Shown piece after piece: positions 35,561 through 44,843 of a stretch of 64,000 bases of DNA (positions are counted from its first letter, which is position 1; the number at the start of each line of letters is the position of its first letter). The notes below the pieces were generated by a model. The model had not been told where the DNA came from, ran no database searches, and was given only the letters and a program-made list of their open reading frames with translations. The DNA comes from Tissierella sp. MB52-C2 (lineage in GTDB: Bacteria; Bacillota; Clostridia; Tissierellales; Tissierellaceae). Made by a program: the position numbers and the translations under genes. Location of the stretch: assembly GCF_030931715.1 (NCBI RefSeq), contig NZ_CP133261.1:1178001-1242000 (forward strand), in the 5' to 3' direction.

Positions 35561-35584
35561 ATACTAACCAAATAGTAAGTATTA
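35561..35584. promoter_or_regulatory. Candidate HxlR operator
   Basis: Nested inverted repeats: AATACT (35561-35566) / AGTATT (35579-35584), with inner ACTA/TAGT. It lies in the 100-bp divergent interval between the VOC and HxlR genes. Confidence 0.55.
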
Positions 35585-35609
35585 AATAAATATAATTGGA
35601 GGAAGCACA

Positions 35610-35939
35610 ATGTCGTGTGATAAATCATGTCCGATTGAACATACTGTAAATTTGATAGGGCATAAATGGAAAGTCTTAATAATAAGAAATCTGGTTAATA
35701 ACGGAACTCAAAGATTCTCTGAACTAAGTAAAGGAATTAGTGGAATAAGCCAGAAGATGCTAACACAGCAACTGAGACAGTTGGAGTCAGACGGAATAGT
35801 TCATAGAAAGGTTTATCCAGAAGTACCACCGAGGGTAGAATACTCACTAACTGAACTTGGACACTCATTGAAACCAATCTTGGATTCTATGAACACATGG
35901 GGTGTTGAACACATTAAGCAAATCAGTATTAAACAATAA
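35610..35939 (+). CDS. HxlR-family transcriptional regulator
   Basis: 109 residues, winged helix. The family start CPIEHTVNLIGHKWKVLIIRNL with a conserved cysteine near residue 7, and the recognition region FSELSKGISGISQKMLTQQLRQLE are present. HxlR proteins often sense aldehydes, quinones or thiol stress. Ribosome site TTGGAGGAAG. Divergent from the VOC gene, the usual arrangement for a regulator and its target. Confidence 0.93.
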   Translation: MSCDKSCPIEHTVNLIGHKWKVLIIRNLVNNGTQRFSELSKGISGISQKMLTQQLRQLESDGIVHRKVYPEVPPRVEYSLTELGHSLKPILDSMNTWGVEHIKQISIKQ

Positions 35940-36860
35940 AAATCAATCCTAGTAATTTTTAAAAATGTCACCTTCTAAGGAGCTATTATATTTTTAAACA
36001 TACCTATCTAGAAAGATATCCTACAACCTACTGGGGATATCTTTATTTTCATCAAATTATACTATTAATAATAACCTATGTAACGCCTGGAATTTGAGAC
36101 ACCTTGAGGATATATCAAGTTCTTGATTCATCAATCTTAAATAACTTAGCTTAATTTGGCACTACATTTTTACACTTGAGTAATAATGTTAATCTAGGCG
36201 AAGGCTTATGGAAGGTCTCTAGTTATCTTTAAGGTCTATTGTAAAGTTTGCTGTTGAAAGTATAAATATAAGAGTCTAGAGATTCATTTGCATCCTCGAT
36301 GTTATGAATATCATGAAACCTGTTGAATAGTTTTTAAACTAATTAAAATGGTAATAACGTGAGCATTAGCTCCTGTAGGTGAATTAAAACTGAACTATAA
36401 GAAATCTTCGCAAGATGGATTTGGGGATTTAAACTATAGTATAACTGGAAAACCTTCGCAAAAGAACTTATGGGAAGATATACTCCAAATCAAATGACTT
36501 TAAAACAGGGAGATTAGTATTGAATAGCGATCAACCGAACTTGGTACTGTATTAATCGCTCTGACTATGTCCATATAGTTGATGAATTTTGGGTTGATTA
36601 AAAAAAGGAGAATATTATGATTAATATAATAACCAATCCACGTTGAAATAGGACAGATAAACCACTATATGTAGTGTTTTTTTAGAGCAAAAAATAAGCA
36701 AAAAAATGAGCTAAAAAAGTGTATTTTTCGGCTCGTTTTTTTGCCCAATTTATAGATGATATCGAGTTTTTGATCAAAAAACAATAATCCCTCGCTTTCT
36801 AGTTCCTTTAATTGCATGCTTAGGTAACTTGCTTAAACGAAACCATATTAAAATTATAAC
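35940..36860. other. Gene-poor 0.9-kb interval with fragments
   Basis: No intact gene. A 9-codon frame at 36617-36646 (INIITNPR) with a perfect AAAAAAGGAG site looks like the severed start of a gene. On the minus strand ~36655-36830 the frame LSMQLKELESEGLLFF...LGKK resembles a regulator or transposase tail. Between 36340 and 36560 the sequence is comparatively GC-balanced and holds the motif CTTCGCAA twice, once in a small ATCTT/AAGAT hairpin, so a structured RNA is conceivable. A small palindrome CACTATATGTAGTG lies near 36664. Confidence 0.4.
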
Positions 36861-36914
36861 TTGACTTAGATATTACTGCTGCTTATAATTAAAATAGACA
36901 TGGATATCTATTTT
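36861..36914 (+). promoter_or_regulatory. Promoter and palindromic operator of the second TetR gene
   Basis: TTGACT (36861-36866), 17-bp spacer, TATAAT (36884-36889), then AAAATAGA (36891-36898) / TCTATTTT (36907-36914) with an 8-bp spacer over the likely transcription start. Confidence 0.8.
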
Positions 36915-36931
36915 GGAAGGAGGGAGATTAA

Positions 36932-37561
36932 ATGTCACCTAGGGTCGGAGATATGTATAAACAAAATAGAAAAGAAGAAATACTTGAAGCAGCAAAACGT
37001 GTTTTTATTATGTTCGGATATAATAAAGCTACAATGCAAGATGTAATTGAAGAAGCTAAAATGTCAAGGGGAGGTGTCTACGCTTACTTTGATAATATTG
37101 AACATGTATTTGTAGAAGTTCTGAAGCTTGATGATAAGAAGGATTCCAAAGTTTTTATAGAACCAGTTAAAGGGATATCATTATGGACTCAGCTGGATGA
37201 ATTTTTACAATTACAGCAAACAGAAGTCGAAAATGTTAAAGATTCGCTTGTACGTGCGAAATCAGAGTTTTTTTTACGGTTAGACTCTATTAAGAACAAA
37301 GAATCCGTGCATTATATCACAAAAAGATATATCAAATTGAAAAATGCGATTGAGAAGTTTATTAATATGGGGATAGTACAAAATGAATTCAATCCTGTTC
37401 TTCCACCTGAAAGTATAGCTCTATATATGATTTCATTTATTGACGGGTTGACACTCAATTCGCTTAATATTGGTAAAAAAGAAACCAGAATCGACGATCA
37501 GCTAGCTGCATTCAAGCACTCTCTAAGATCAATACTTAGGCCTGAAACAGTAAAAGAATAA
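36932..37561 (+). CDS. TetR-family transcriptional regulator
   Basis: 209 residues. HTH at ~25-65 (AAKRVFIMFGYNKATMQDVIEEAKMSRGGVYAYF, of which TMQDVIEEAKMSRGGVYAYF is the core). The helical C-terminal domain (ITKRYIKLKNAIEKFINMGIVQNEF...ALYMISFIDGLTL) resembles YfiR-type TetR proteins. GGAAGGAGGGAG ribosome site. A palindrome over the promoter suggests autoregulation. A GNAT gene follows 27 bp downstream and is probably co-transcribed. Confidence 0.9.
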   Translation: MSPRVGDMYKQNRKEEILEAAKRVFIMFGYNKATMQDVIEEAKMSRGGVYAYFDNIEHVFVEVLKLDDKKDSKVFIEPVKGISLWTQLDEFLQLQQTEVENVKDSLVRAKSEFFLRLDSIKNKESVHYITKRYIKLKNAIEKFINMGIVQNEFNPVLPPESIALYMISFIDGLTLNSLNIGKKETRIDDQLAAFKHSLRSILRPETVKE

Positions 37562-37588
37562 AAATAAATCAATGAAAGGAATGTTCAT

Positions 37589-38137
37589 ATGCTATTTGAA
37601 TCAGATAGAATCATTTTACGTAAGATGACATCAGAAGACACAGAATTATATCATCAATGGAGAAATGATATAGAGGTTATGCAGTCTACTGCACCGCTTT
37701 TAGATGTTTACAATATTAAAGAAACAGAAGAATTTGTTACTCATGTGATATTAGGGTCACATTTTTCCAAGAGCTATATTATAGTCGAGAAAAAATCTAA
37801 GAAACCAATTGGAGTTACTTCTTTGATCAATATTGATTATAAGAATCGCAATGCCGAATGTATTATTGATATTGGAGATAAAGAAGCATGGGGTAAGGGT
37901 TATGGAGCGGAGGCTATGAAATTACTTCTTGATTTCAGCTTTTTAGAAATGAATTTACACAGAATATTCTTAAGAGTTTTTTCTTTTAATGATAGAGCTA
38001 TAAAACTATACGAGAAATTAGGCTTTCAACAGGAAGGAAAATTACGGGAAACCATTTTTCGTGGTGGGCAATGGCACGATATTCTCCATATGTCAATTTT
38101 GGAAAATGAATACGCAGAAAAAAGGAAAAGTCAGTAA
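37589..38137 (+). CDS. GNAT acetyltransferase (RimJ/RimL-like)
   Basis: 182 residues. Typical N-terminus (FESDRIILRKMTSEDTELYHQWRNDIEVM), acetyl-CoA loop GDKEAWGKGYGAEAMKLLLDF near residue 100, and the closing segment NDRAIKLYEKLGFQQEGKLRETIF. This group includes ribosomal-protein and spermidine N-acetyltransferases and various detoxifying enzymes; the target is unknown. ATG 37589 follows GAAAGGAATG. The second gene after the TetR regulator. Confidence 0.9.
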   Translation: MLFESDRIILRKMTSEDTELYHQWRNDIEVMQSTAPLLDVYNIKETEEFVTHVILGSHFSKSYIIVEKKSKKPIGVTSLINIDYKNRNAECIIDIGDKEAWGKGYGAEAMKLLLDFSFLEMNLHRIFLRVFSFNDRAIKLYEKLGFQQEGKLRETIFRGGQWHDILHMSILENEYAEKRKSQ

Positions 38138-38811
38138 AAAAAATGCAAAGAAATACATATTGTATATGTGAGAATATAAGAAGATTGTCACTGAATGTGT
38201 CAATTATCAAAGAGCCAGACGTTAAGACGCAGAGTTGATAACCATTGAGAAAACTCATGGTCATCGGCTCTTTCATATGTCCGCCAAATAAAAAAACGTA
38301 TCCAATGATCATCTCATTTTTAAATGTAGTCATGGATATTTCCCAGACATAACTCATTCTTTAAGCATTTGTCTAAACCTCCAAAGATGCAAATCTACTT
38401 TAACTTGACACTATGTAGATATAAAGAGTCTTTTAGGTCTTTGATTAAAATTTAAATTGGTTATTGTTATGGATAAATATCAAATCCAATTTAAATAAAT
38501 ATCTTTCTCAATTTCAGACATAAAACAATATTATTGGGAAAGCCATTCAGCTTTTGCATAAGAGGTGCTAAAAAATATGACATCAGGGTTATTATTTAAC
38601 TCGTCTGTTTTAAAAACCAAGCTATTACGGTAAAATTTGGTTGAAGTAATAATGATAATGGGATAAGATTATACAATAAAAAGGAATTTGAAATTGTAAT
38701 TTAAAAAGAATTAAGATTACAAAGCATAAGTTTTATTTCATGATAAAATGCTGTAGTCAAGATTTTCAAATTAGCCCAGTGATAGTTTGGGATTGAAGGA
38801 GTGATAGGATT
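38138..38811. other. Gene-poor interval
   Basis: No supported gene. CAAAGAGCC (~38206) and GGCTCTTTC (~38266) could form the base of a long hairpin. A TTGACA at ~38404 lacks a good -10 at 17 bp. A minus-strand frame here has no ribosome site and was not accepted. Confidence 0.35.
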
Positions 38812-39216
38812 ATGGATATTTGGGAAGAAATGTATAAGAAAGCTAGAATAGTTCAGAATGGAAGAGAGATTTCTCCATTCATAGAAGCCGGCGGCGTTGC
38901 TGCTGCAATTTTAACTAAAGAAGATAATATTTATGTTGGTGTTTGTATTGACACTGCCAGTACTCTAGGAATGTGTGCGGAGAGAAATGCCATTGCTAAC
39001 ATGATTACAAATGGAGAAAGTCAAATAGTTAAAGTCGTAGCGGTCATGCCCGGCGGTAAAGTTGGTTCCCCCTGTGGTGCTTGCAGAGAATATATGATGC
39101 AGTTAGACCGTGAAAGCGGCGAGATTGAAATTTTGCTTGATCTTGAAACTAAAAAAACGGTTAAATTAAAAGAGCTCATTCCAGATTGGTGGGGATATGA
39201 CAGATTTAATTCATAA
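38812..39216 (+). CDS. Cytidine/blasticidin deaminase-like protein
   Basis: 134 residues with both zinc motifs of the superfamily: CAERNAI (residues ~57-63, catalytic glutamate) and PCGACREYM (~88-96). Size and C-terminal LIPDWWGYDRF resemble free-standing cytidine deaminase and blasticidin-S deaminase relatives. Housekeeping Cdd is also possible, but the isolated setting among resistance-type genes makes a detoxifying role plausible (inference). Ribosome site GAAGGAGTG. Confidence 0.85.
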   Translation: MDIWEEMYKKARIVQNGREISPFIEAGGVAAAILTKEDNIYVGVCIDTASTLGMCAERNAIANMITNGESQIVKVVAVMPGGKVGSPCGACREYMMQLDRESGEIEILLDLETKKTVKLKELIPDWWGYDRFNS

Positions 39217-39307
39217 ACGTTGATAAACAAATTCCAGTAAATTAAGCAGACTAACTGGTGTAAAAATAGGAATTTGAAGGAAAGGTTTATATAATAGGAG
39301 GCAGTTT

Positions 39308-39700
39308 ATGGAGCTAAGATATACAACGAAGTTCCCAGCAAAAGAAGACTTATATGCCCTTTATGGGAATCTGGGATGGAATGACTTTTTAAAGTTGTCT
39401 CCGGAACAGTTATTAATTGCAATGAAGCAAAGCTGGTATTCTATTTATGTATACAGTGGAAATAAACTTGTTGCAACAGGCAGGATTGTTTCAGACGGGA
39501 TTATTAATGCCTATTTATGTGGACTAGGCGTTGATTCTCATTTTAGAGACCGGGGAATCGGAACAGAAATAAGTAAAAGATTGATGACTCATTGTCTTAA
39601 AAATAATTTACATATACAACTTTTCCGCGAAGAGAACTTAGTCCCGTATTATAAGAAAGTGGGGCTCGAAAAATTTGCAATAGGTATGCAGGTGAAATAA
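39308..39700 (+). CDS. Small GNAT acetyltransferase
   Basis: 130 residues, compact GNAT fold. Acetyl-CoA-binding segment GVDSHFRDRGIGTEISKRLM near residue 77 and the end YYKKVGLEKFAIGM. TAGGAGGCAG ribosome site. The substrate is unknown. Confidence 0.87.
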   Translation: MELRYTTKFPAKEDLYALYGNLGWNDFLKLSPEQLLIAMKQSWYSIYVYSGNKLVATGRIVSDGIINAYLCGLGVDSHFRDRGIGTEISKRLMTHCLKNNLHIQLFREENLVPYYKKVGLEKFAIGMQVK

Positions 39701-39836
39701 AGAAATAGCTGGACAAAATTAGCAAATCTTGAAGTAATCATCTATAAAACTTGGGCATATAAACGGAAATAAACAGGAATTGGAAGGATTAAAACATCGC
39801 TTATAAAGCCAATTTACATTAGTTTGGGAGGTTTAA

Positions 39837-39914
39837 ATGATTAAATATTTAGATACTTGTAAGGAAACTAATCGCCTACAAATACGACCATTAAATATTG
39901 AAGATAGTAGATAG
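39837..39914 (+). pseudogene. Truncated GNAT acetyltransferase start
   Basis: 25 codons (IKYLDTCKETNRLQIRPLN) behind a strong GGGAGG site, matching the beginning of RimL-type GNAT proteins (ETNRLxIRPL). TAG at 39912 comes right after; no GNAT body follows. Confidence 0.65.
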
Positions 39915-39959
39915 TTTATAGTTATATATTAAGTGCATTTATGTGGAGGAGATATTATT

Positions 39960-40697
39960 ATGAAACATGATAATTTAGAAGAATATAGAGACCCTATAAA
40001 TTATGATTTAGAATTTGGAGGGGAAACTGATAAATATAACTTTTATCTTGAACTTGCTAAATCAAATCCAGGAGAAGTTTTGGAACTGGCTTGTGGTACT
40101 GGGCTTACAGGAATACATTTGGCACAATCAGGCATAGAGGTTTTAGGGGTAGATATAACTAAGGATATGATAGAGTATGGAAGAATTAAGGGAGAAGGTT
40201 TACCTATAACTTTTATAGAGGGAGATGCTAGAACATTTCAAACAGAAAAGCGTTTTTCTATGGTATTTTTAACGGGAAATGCATTTCAAGCATTTTTAAA
40301 TGAAGAGGATCAAAATAGATTACTTCAAACAGTATACAAACATTTGAATACAAATGGAATATTTGCATTTGAAACTAGAAACCCTTTGGGAACAGATTTA
40401 TCTGAAGAAGATGAAGATATTTGGGGAGAATTTACAGATAAAGATGGAGTAGTAGTGAAAGTATCTGGAACGCAGTCTTATGATGATAAAAATAATATAA
40501 TGCACTGGACTACTTTTCGCGACTGGGGATTTAAAAAGACTACATCTAGAATAGCTTGCAAATTTACAGATAATGAAACTTTAAAATCCTTATTAGAAAG
40601 AAATGGATTCGTCATAGAAAATCAATATTCAGATTGGAACAAAACAGAATTTTCACCTTTAGATTCTAGTATTATTAGTATTTGTAGAAAAATTTAG
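39960..40697 (+). CDS. Class I SAM-dependent methyltransferase
   Basis: 245 residues from ATG 39960 (GTGGAGGAG nine bases before it; an in-frame ATG 27 bp upstream lacks a site). Motif I VLELACGTGLTGIHLA near residue 40, followed by the acidic end VLGVDITKDMIEYG. Motif IV FSMVFLTGNAFQAFL. Similar to small-molecule methyltransferases of clostridia; the substrate is not known. Confidence 0.88.
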   Translation: MKHDNLEEYRDPINYDLEFGGETDKYNFYLELAKSNPGEVLELACGTGLTGIHLAQSGIEVLGVDITKDMIEYGRIKGEGLPITFIEGDARTFQTEKRFSMVFLTGNAFQAFLNEEDQNRLLQTVYKHLNTNGIFAFETRNPLGTDLSEEDEDIWGEFTDKDGVVVKVSGTQSYDDKNNIMHWTTFRDWGFKKTTSRIACKFTDNETLKSLLERNGFVIENQYSDWNKTEFSPLDSSIISICRKI

Positions 40698-40710
40698 TTG
40701 AAATAAAAAA

Positions 40711-40740
40711 GTAGAGAAATTTAAACTTCTCTACTTTTTT
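40711..40740. terminator. Bidirectional terminator between convergent genes
   Basis: GTAGAGAA (40711-40718) / TTCTCTAC (40727-40734), flanked by an A tract on the left and a T tract on the right, so it can serve both the methyltransferase gene and the minus-strand gene ending at 40739. Confidence 0.88.
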
Positions 40741-41041
40741 ATTTATTAAAATCTTCTGCTATGGTGTGTTCTGTTAATTCAGATATGTTCATTATCTTTT
40801 TATTTATCATATTATGAAAACAATTAGGCAAATGGTCTTCATGTGCCCTATGTATTGCAACACATTCAATACATTTACCATGAAATTTACAGGCTTTTGT
40901 ACAAGAGCAATGGTCCTGTGTTTTCATAGCATTTCTTAAATCTTCAACAAATTCATCTTGAATTTTCAATCCTTCTGCTCTATTTCCCTTATGAAACTCT
41001 TCCATAGCTTTTTTCTCTTTTGGATTTCCATCAATAATCAT
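40739..41041 (-). CDS. Small cysteine-rich protein, probably metal-binding
   Basis: 100 residues. The central part CSCTKACKFHGKCIECVAIHRAHEDHLPNCF contains six cysteines and four histidines in close spacing, suggesting a zinc or Fe-S site. Related small clostridial proteins with HGKCxECVxxHR are often mislabelled as LPS biosynthesis proteins; no function is known. AGGAGGG ribosome site on the minus strand. Divergent from an AraC regulator, 130 bp away. Confidence 0.72.
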   Translation of the reverse strand: MIIDGNPKEKKAMEEFHKGNRAEGLKIQDEFVEDLRNAMKTQDHCSCTKACKFHGKCIECVAIHRAHEDHLPNCFHNMINKKIMNISELTEHTIAEDFNK

Positions 41042-41173
41042 ATAATCCCTCCTAGATTTTAAAACATTGATTATTATATTTACTGATATATAATAATATC
41101 ATCTTAAAATATTTTTAAATAGGCAAATATCAGCAAAATAATATAATAATATTATCAAAAATAGGTGATAGAA

Positions 41174-42070
41174 ATGAAAGAAAATATTATACATTCAACA
41201 AATCCATTGGAAAGCACATCATTTCCATTTTTAACTTTAGAGATTAAAAATGAAAACTGCTTCCCAAGTAACTTAGGTTTTAGAAAAATTCACTGGCATG
41301 AAGAATTACAGTTTATATATGTTTTAGAGGGAATAATAAAAATTAAAACAATAAATGAATCAATTGAATTGAAAAAGGGAGAGGCAATATTTATAAATAA
41401 AGGGGTTTTACATGAAACTACTGAAAAGTCAGATTGTCATTATAGGAGTTTTATATTTCATGAAAAGTTTTTAACCTTTTATTCAGGAAGCTTTATGGAG
41501 AAAAACAATGTTTTACCTATTACTAATAATTTTGCCATTCATTCTATAGTATTTAAACCCACAAAACAATGGAAAGTGGAAGTCTTAAAAATACTAGAAG
41601 AGTTAAATAAGTTAGAAAAGAATAAACTAAATGAAGAAAATTATGAGTATAAAGTTTCTATGAAATTAATAAATATTTGGTTTTTTATTATATCTAATAT
41701 AGATATAGAAGAAGTGAAATCATCTACAACTAATAATGTTAAATATAATAGAGTTAGAAAATTTTTGTCTTATATAAGTTTAAACTATGAAAATAATATT
41801 TCATTAAAAGATATTGCAGAAAGTGGTAATGTAAGTGAATCAGAGTGTATTCGTTGTTTTAAGAGTATCATTTACACAACTCCATATAAATATTTATTGG
41901 AATATAGATTGAATAAAAGTATAGATTTATTAAAGAATACAGATTATTCTATAACGGAAATAGGAGCTATGGTTGGATTTAATCATAGCAGTCATTATAT
42001 TAAATATTTTAAAGAACATTTAAATATGACTCCATTAGAATTTAGAAATATAAATAAAAAATCAATATAA
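41174..42070 (+). CDS. AraC-family regulator with N-terminal cupin
   Basis: 298 residues from ATG 41174 (AGGTGAT upstream). Residues ~30-100 are an AraC-type cupin sensor (HWHEELQFIYVLEGIIKIKT, EAIFINKGVLHE). Residues ~195-295 hold two HTH motifs (NISLKDIAESGNVSESECIRCFKSIIYTTP; ITEIGAMVGFNHSSHYIKYFKEHLNMTP, each shortened to its core). Such proteins usually sense sugars or small metabolites. Probably controls the divergent cysteine-rich gene or itself. Confidence 0.88.
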   Translation: MKENIIHSTNPLESTSFPFLTLEIKNENCFPSNLGFRKIHWHEELQFIYVLEGIIKIKTINESIELKKGEAIFINKGVLHETTEKSDCHYRSFIFHEKFLTFYSGSFMEKNNVLPITNNFAIHSIVFKPTKQWKVEVLKILEELNKLEKNKLNEENYEYKVSMKLINIWFFIISNIDIEEVKSSTTNNVKYNRVRKFLSYISLNYENNISLKDIAESGNVSESECIRCFKSIIYTTPYKYLLEYRLNKSIDLLKNTDYSITEIGAMVGFNHSSHYIKYFKEHLNMTPLEFRNINKKSI

Positions 42071-42326
42071 AAACAGTCATTATATATTGGCTACTTGGCA
42101 TGAGTTAGTTCAGTTTGAATCTATTTCTGTTATTTTTTAAGTTTTCTTATAATTAGATAATAATAGATTGAATTCAGTTTTTGATGTATTAGAAAAAACT
42201 TTCCAGAATTTTTGTATCCAATATAAGATCCCTATAAATAGTAAAATAAGAAACAATTATATTGTATAATAAACTATATAGATAGTAAATCTTGTTATAA
42301 ATATATAAAATTAAAAGGAGGCCAAT

Positions 42327-43034
42327 ATGTCTAAATTTTATGATGAAATATCAAAATATTATGATGATATATTTCCAACCGGAAAATATCAAGTAGATTT
42401 ATTAAGAGAAGTTTTAGGAGAAGAAAGCAAAGATATATTAGATATAGCTTGTGGTAATGGAGGATATTCAAAGGTACTAAGTGATTTAGGACATAAAGTG
42501 ACGGCAGTAGATTTAAATGAAAGTATGATAGAAATATTAAATAAAAACTATGAAAATATTAATGGAAAAGTCTTAAATATGTTAGATATAGATAAATTAG
42601 GTGAAAAATATGATTTAGCTTACTGTATAGGAAATTCACTAGTTCATTTAGATAATGATGAAGAAATATTAGATTTTTTAATTAAGTCTAAAGAAATATT
42701 AAAAGAAGATGGAAATTTAGTATTACAAATAATAAACTATAATAGAATATTAGATAAAAAAGTTGATAGTCTACCAGCTATAGAAAATGAAAAGTTAAAG
42801 TTTTATAGATTCTATGAATATGTAGAAGATGAGAATAAAATTGATTTTAAAACAATATTAGAAGTTGATGATAATAAATTTGAAAATAGTGAACTTCTGT
42901 ATCCAATAAGGTCAGAAAAATTAAAGGAATTATTAAATAAAGCAGGATATAATGATGTTAAAATCTATGGAAGTTTTAAAAAAGATGAGTATGATGAAGT
43001 AGAATCTTATGCTACTGTAGTTGTGGCAAAGTAA
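42327..43034 (+). CDS. Class I SAM-dependent methyltransferase
   Basis: 235 residues with motif I ILDIACGNGGYSKVLSDLG near residue 38 and acidic AVDLNESMIEIL. Motif IV LAYCIGNSLVHLD. TRNA or glycine/sarcosine methyltransferase-like in outline, but no substrate-specific feature is visible. AAAGGAGG ribosome site. Its codon use is AT-richer than its neighbours'. Confidence 0.87.
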   Translation: MSKFYDEISKYYDDIFPTGKYQVDLLREVLGEESKDILDIACGNGGYSKVLSDLGHKVTAVDLNESMIEILNKNYENINGKVLNMLDIDKLGEKYDLAYCIGNSLVHLDNDEEILDFLIKSKEILKEDGNLVLQIINYNRILDKKVDSLPAIENEKLKFYRFYEYVEDENKIDFKTILEVDDNKFENSELLYPIRSEKLKELLNKAGYNDVKIYGSFKKDEYDEVESYATVVVAK

Positions 43035-43039
43035 TAGAG

Positions 43040-43077
43040 AATCCCCTTGTTCTAATTTTATTATAGAGCAGGGGATT
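43040..43077. terminator. Hairpin after the methyltransferase gene
   Basis: AATCCCC and GGGGATT close a stem continued by TGTTCTA/TAGAGCA (one G-T pair, one bulge). There is no T tract on the plus strand, so termination efficiency is uncertain. Confidence 0.5.
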
Positions 43078-43353
43078 AAAAATTAATTATAATTTAACCA
43101 ATCAATGGAATACTAAATTATTAAAGGTACACCTTTACAAAATAAATCTTCACCTATATCAAACTTTGGGTTATGATGTGGGTATTTCCTCTATCTATTT
43201 CTTTTATACTACTTAAATAATTATAGCATATTTTATGTATAATATTTTATTTTTAATTTATACTTTAACTAAGTTTTTACTTATATTCTAAACTATTATA
43301 TAATGATTAATAATACATAATAAAATTAAAACTTAAGAGGAAAGGTGAAAATT

Positions 43354-44520
43354 ATGAGAGAATTATCGGGAAAAACAATAAGACCAAAATGTAAATATTA
43401 TAGTGAATGTGGTGGGTGCCAGTTGCAATACCTTTCCTATGAAGACCAACTGGTTTTAAAAGAAAATCAAGTAAAAAAATTAATGGGAAATCTTTGTGAT
43501 GTAAATGAAATCATTGGAACAGAAAGTCCATATAGATATAGAAATAAATCTCATTATACTTTTGGAAAGAATAGGAAAAATACGATTATATCAGGAATGT
43601 ACGCTAAAAATTCCCATAGTGTTATAGATATAGATACTTGTATAATCCAAAATGAAAACTCAGATAAAATAGTGCAAACTATTAAATCTATGATGAAATC
43701 TTTTAAAATGGAACCATATAATGAAGATAGTAGAACTGGATTTTTAAGACATATACTTATAAAAAATGGAGTGAATACTGGAGAGTATTTAGTAGTATTA
43801 GTTGTTGGAGATAAAGTTTTTCCAGGTAAGAAAAACTTTATAAAAGCATTATTAAAAAAACATCCAGAAATAACTTCAGTAGTATTAAATGTAAATAATA
43901 GAAGAACATCAGTAGTTCTTGGAGATTATGAGACTACAATATATGGAAAGGGATTTATAGAAGATATATTATGTGGAAAGAGGTTTAGAATATCCTCAAA
44001 ATCTTTTTACCAAATAAATCCTATTCAAACGGAAAAATTATATAAAAAAGCAATAGAAATGGCTAATATAAATAAAGATGAAATAGTAATAGATGCTTAT
44101 TCAGGCATAGGAACAATTTCAATTGTGGCAGCTGATTATGCTAAAGAAGTTATAGGAGTAGAGTTGAATAGAGATTCTGTTAGAAATGCAATATCAAATG
44201 CCAAGATAAATAAAGTTGATAATGTATATTTTATAAATCAAGATGCAGGAGAATATATGGTGAAAAAATCATTAAAAGGTGAAAACGTAGATTTAGTAAT
44301 AATGGATCCACCTAGAGAAGGTAGTGATGAAAACTTTTTATCATCTGTTGTAAAATTATCCCCTAAAAAAGTGGTCTATATTTCATGTAATCCTGAAACT
44401 CAAGAAAGGGATGTAAAGTATTTAATAAAACATGACTATAAGATAAAAGAAATTCAACCAGTAGATATGTTTCCACAGACAGATCATGTTGAAGTCGTAA
44501 CACTGCTTGTGAAAGAGTAA
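43354..44520 (+). CDS. RlmCD/RumA-like 23S rRNA (uracil-C5) methyltransferase
   Basis: 388 residues from ATG 43354 (AAGGTG six bases upstream). Four cysteines for a [4Fe-4S] cluster: CKYYSECGGC near residue 12-21 and the one in DTCIIQ. SAM motif I IDAYSGIGTISIVAA near 250, PPR motif MDPPREGSDE, catalytic cysteine in VVYISCNPETQ near 350. The N-terminal TRAM domain usual in this family is missing, so the protein starts directly at the Fe-S region. Probably methylates U747/U1939-type sites of 23S rRNA. It could be housekeeping or accessory. Confidence 0.87.
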   Translation: MRELSGKTIRPKCKYYSECGGCQLQYLSYEDQLVLKENQVKKLMGNLCDVNEIIGTESPYRYRNKSHYTFGKNRKNTIISGMYAKNSHSVIDIDTCIIQNENSDKIVQTIKSMMKSFKMEPYNEDSRTGFLRHILIKNGVNTGEYLVVLVVGDKVFPGKKNFIKALLKKHPEITSVVLNVNNRRTSVVLGDYETTIYGKGFIEDILCGKRFRISSKSFYQINPIQTEKLYKKAIEMANINKDEIVIDAYSGIGTISIVAADYAKEVIGVELNRDSVRNAISNAKINKVDNVYFINQDAGEYMVKKSLKGENVDLVIMDPPREGSDENFLSSVVKLSPKKVVYISCNPETQERDVKYLIKHDYKIKEIQPVDMFPQTDHVEVVTLLVKE

Positions 44521-44609
44521 AACGACTGAAGAAGCAGATGTACGTCTCATGTCAGGAATGTCCAAGAACATGAGCAGAGCGAAGTGTGATTGGGAACATT
44601 CTACGACGG

Positions 44610-44815
44610 AGAGTATAATTCTGATGACGTATTGTGGTTCAGAGGAGAAATAATAAGACTTGAGCACAACATATAGTGGTTGTAGGCTGAAAAAAGGGTC
44701 AAAAATCGGCTAAAATATAGATGACATTGGATAATTAGAGTTATGATAGATGGTAATTGGGAAAATTAGGTTGATAAATGGATGGATGACTTATATACTA
44801 TAGATGAACGTAAGT
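44610..44815 (+). repeat. Repeated upstream module with promoter, copy A
   Basis: GAGTATAATTCTGATGACGT (44610-44629), CATATAGTGGTT, GGGTCAAAAATCGGCT, GATGACATTG and a promoter TTGATA (44771-44776), 17 bp, TATACT (44794-44799), then CTATAGATGAA. The same series in the same order occurs at 52269-52505 upstream of an unrelated gene. The first part can be read as a protein tail (EYNSDDVLWFRGE), so the repeat may derive from an old coding sequence. Confidence 0.75.
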
Positions 44816-44843
44816 AAATTATTGTCTATAAGGAGATTTTAAA

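Noticed and set aside
36340-36560. Group I intron or IStron core
   Set aside because: AAGATATACTCC recalls the P7 region, but no matching P/Q/R elements or split gene could be found.
37998-38357. 119-codon minus-strand frame overlapping the GNAT gene
   Set aside because: Overlaps the 3' end of a well-supported gene, has no ribosome site and low-complexity composition.
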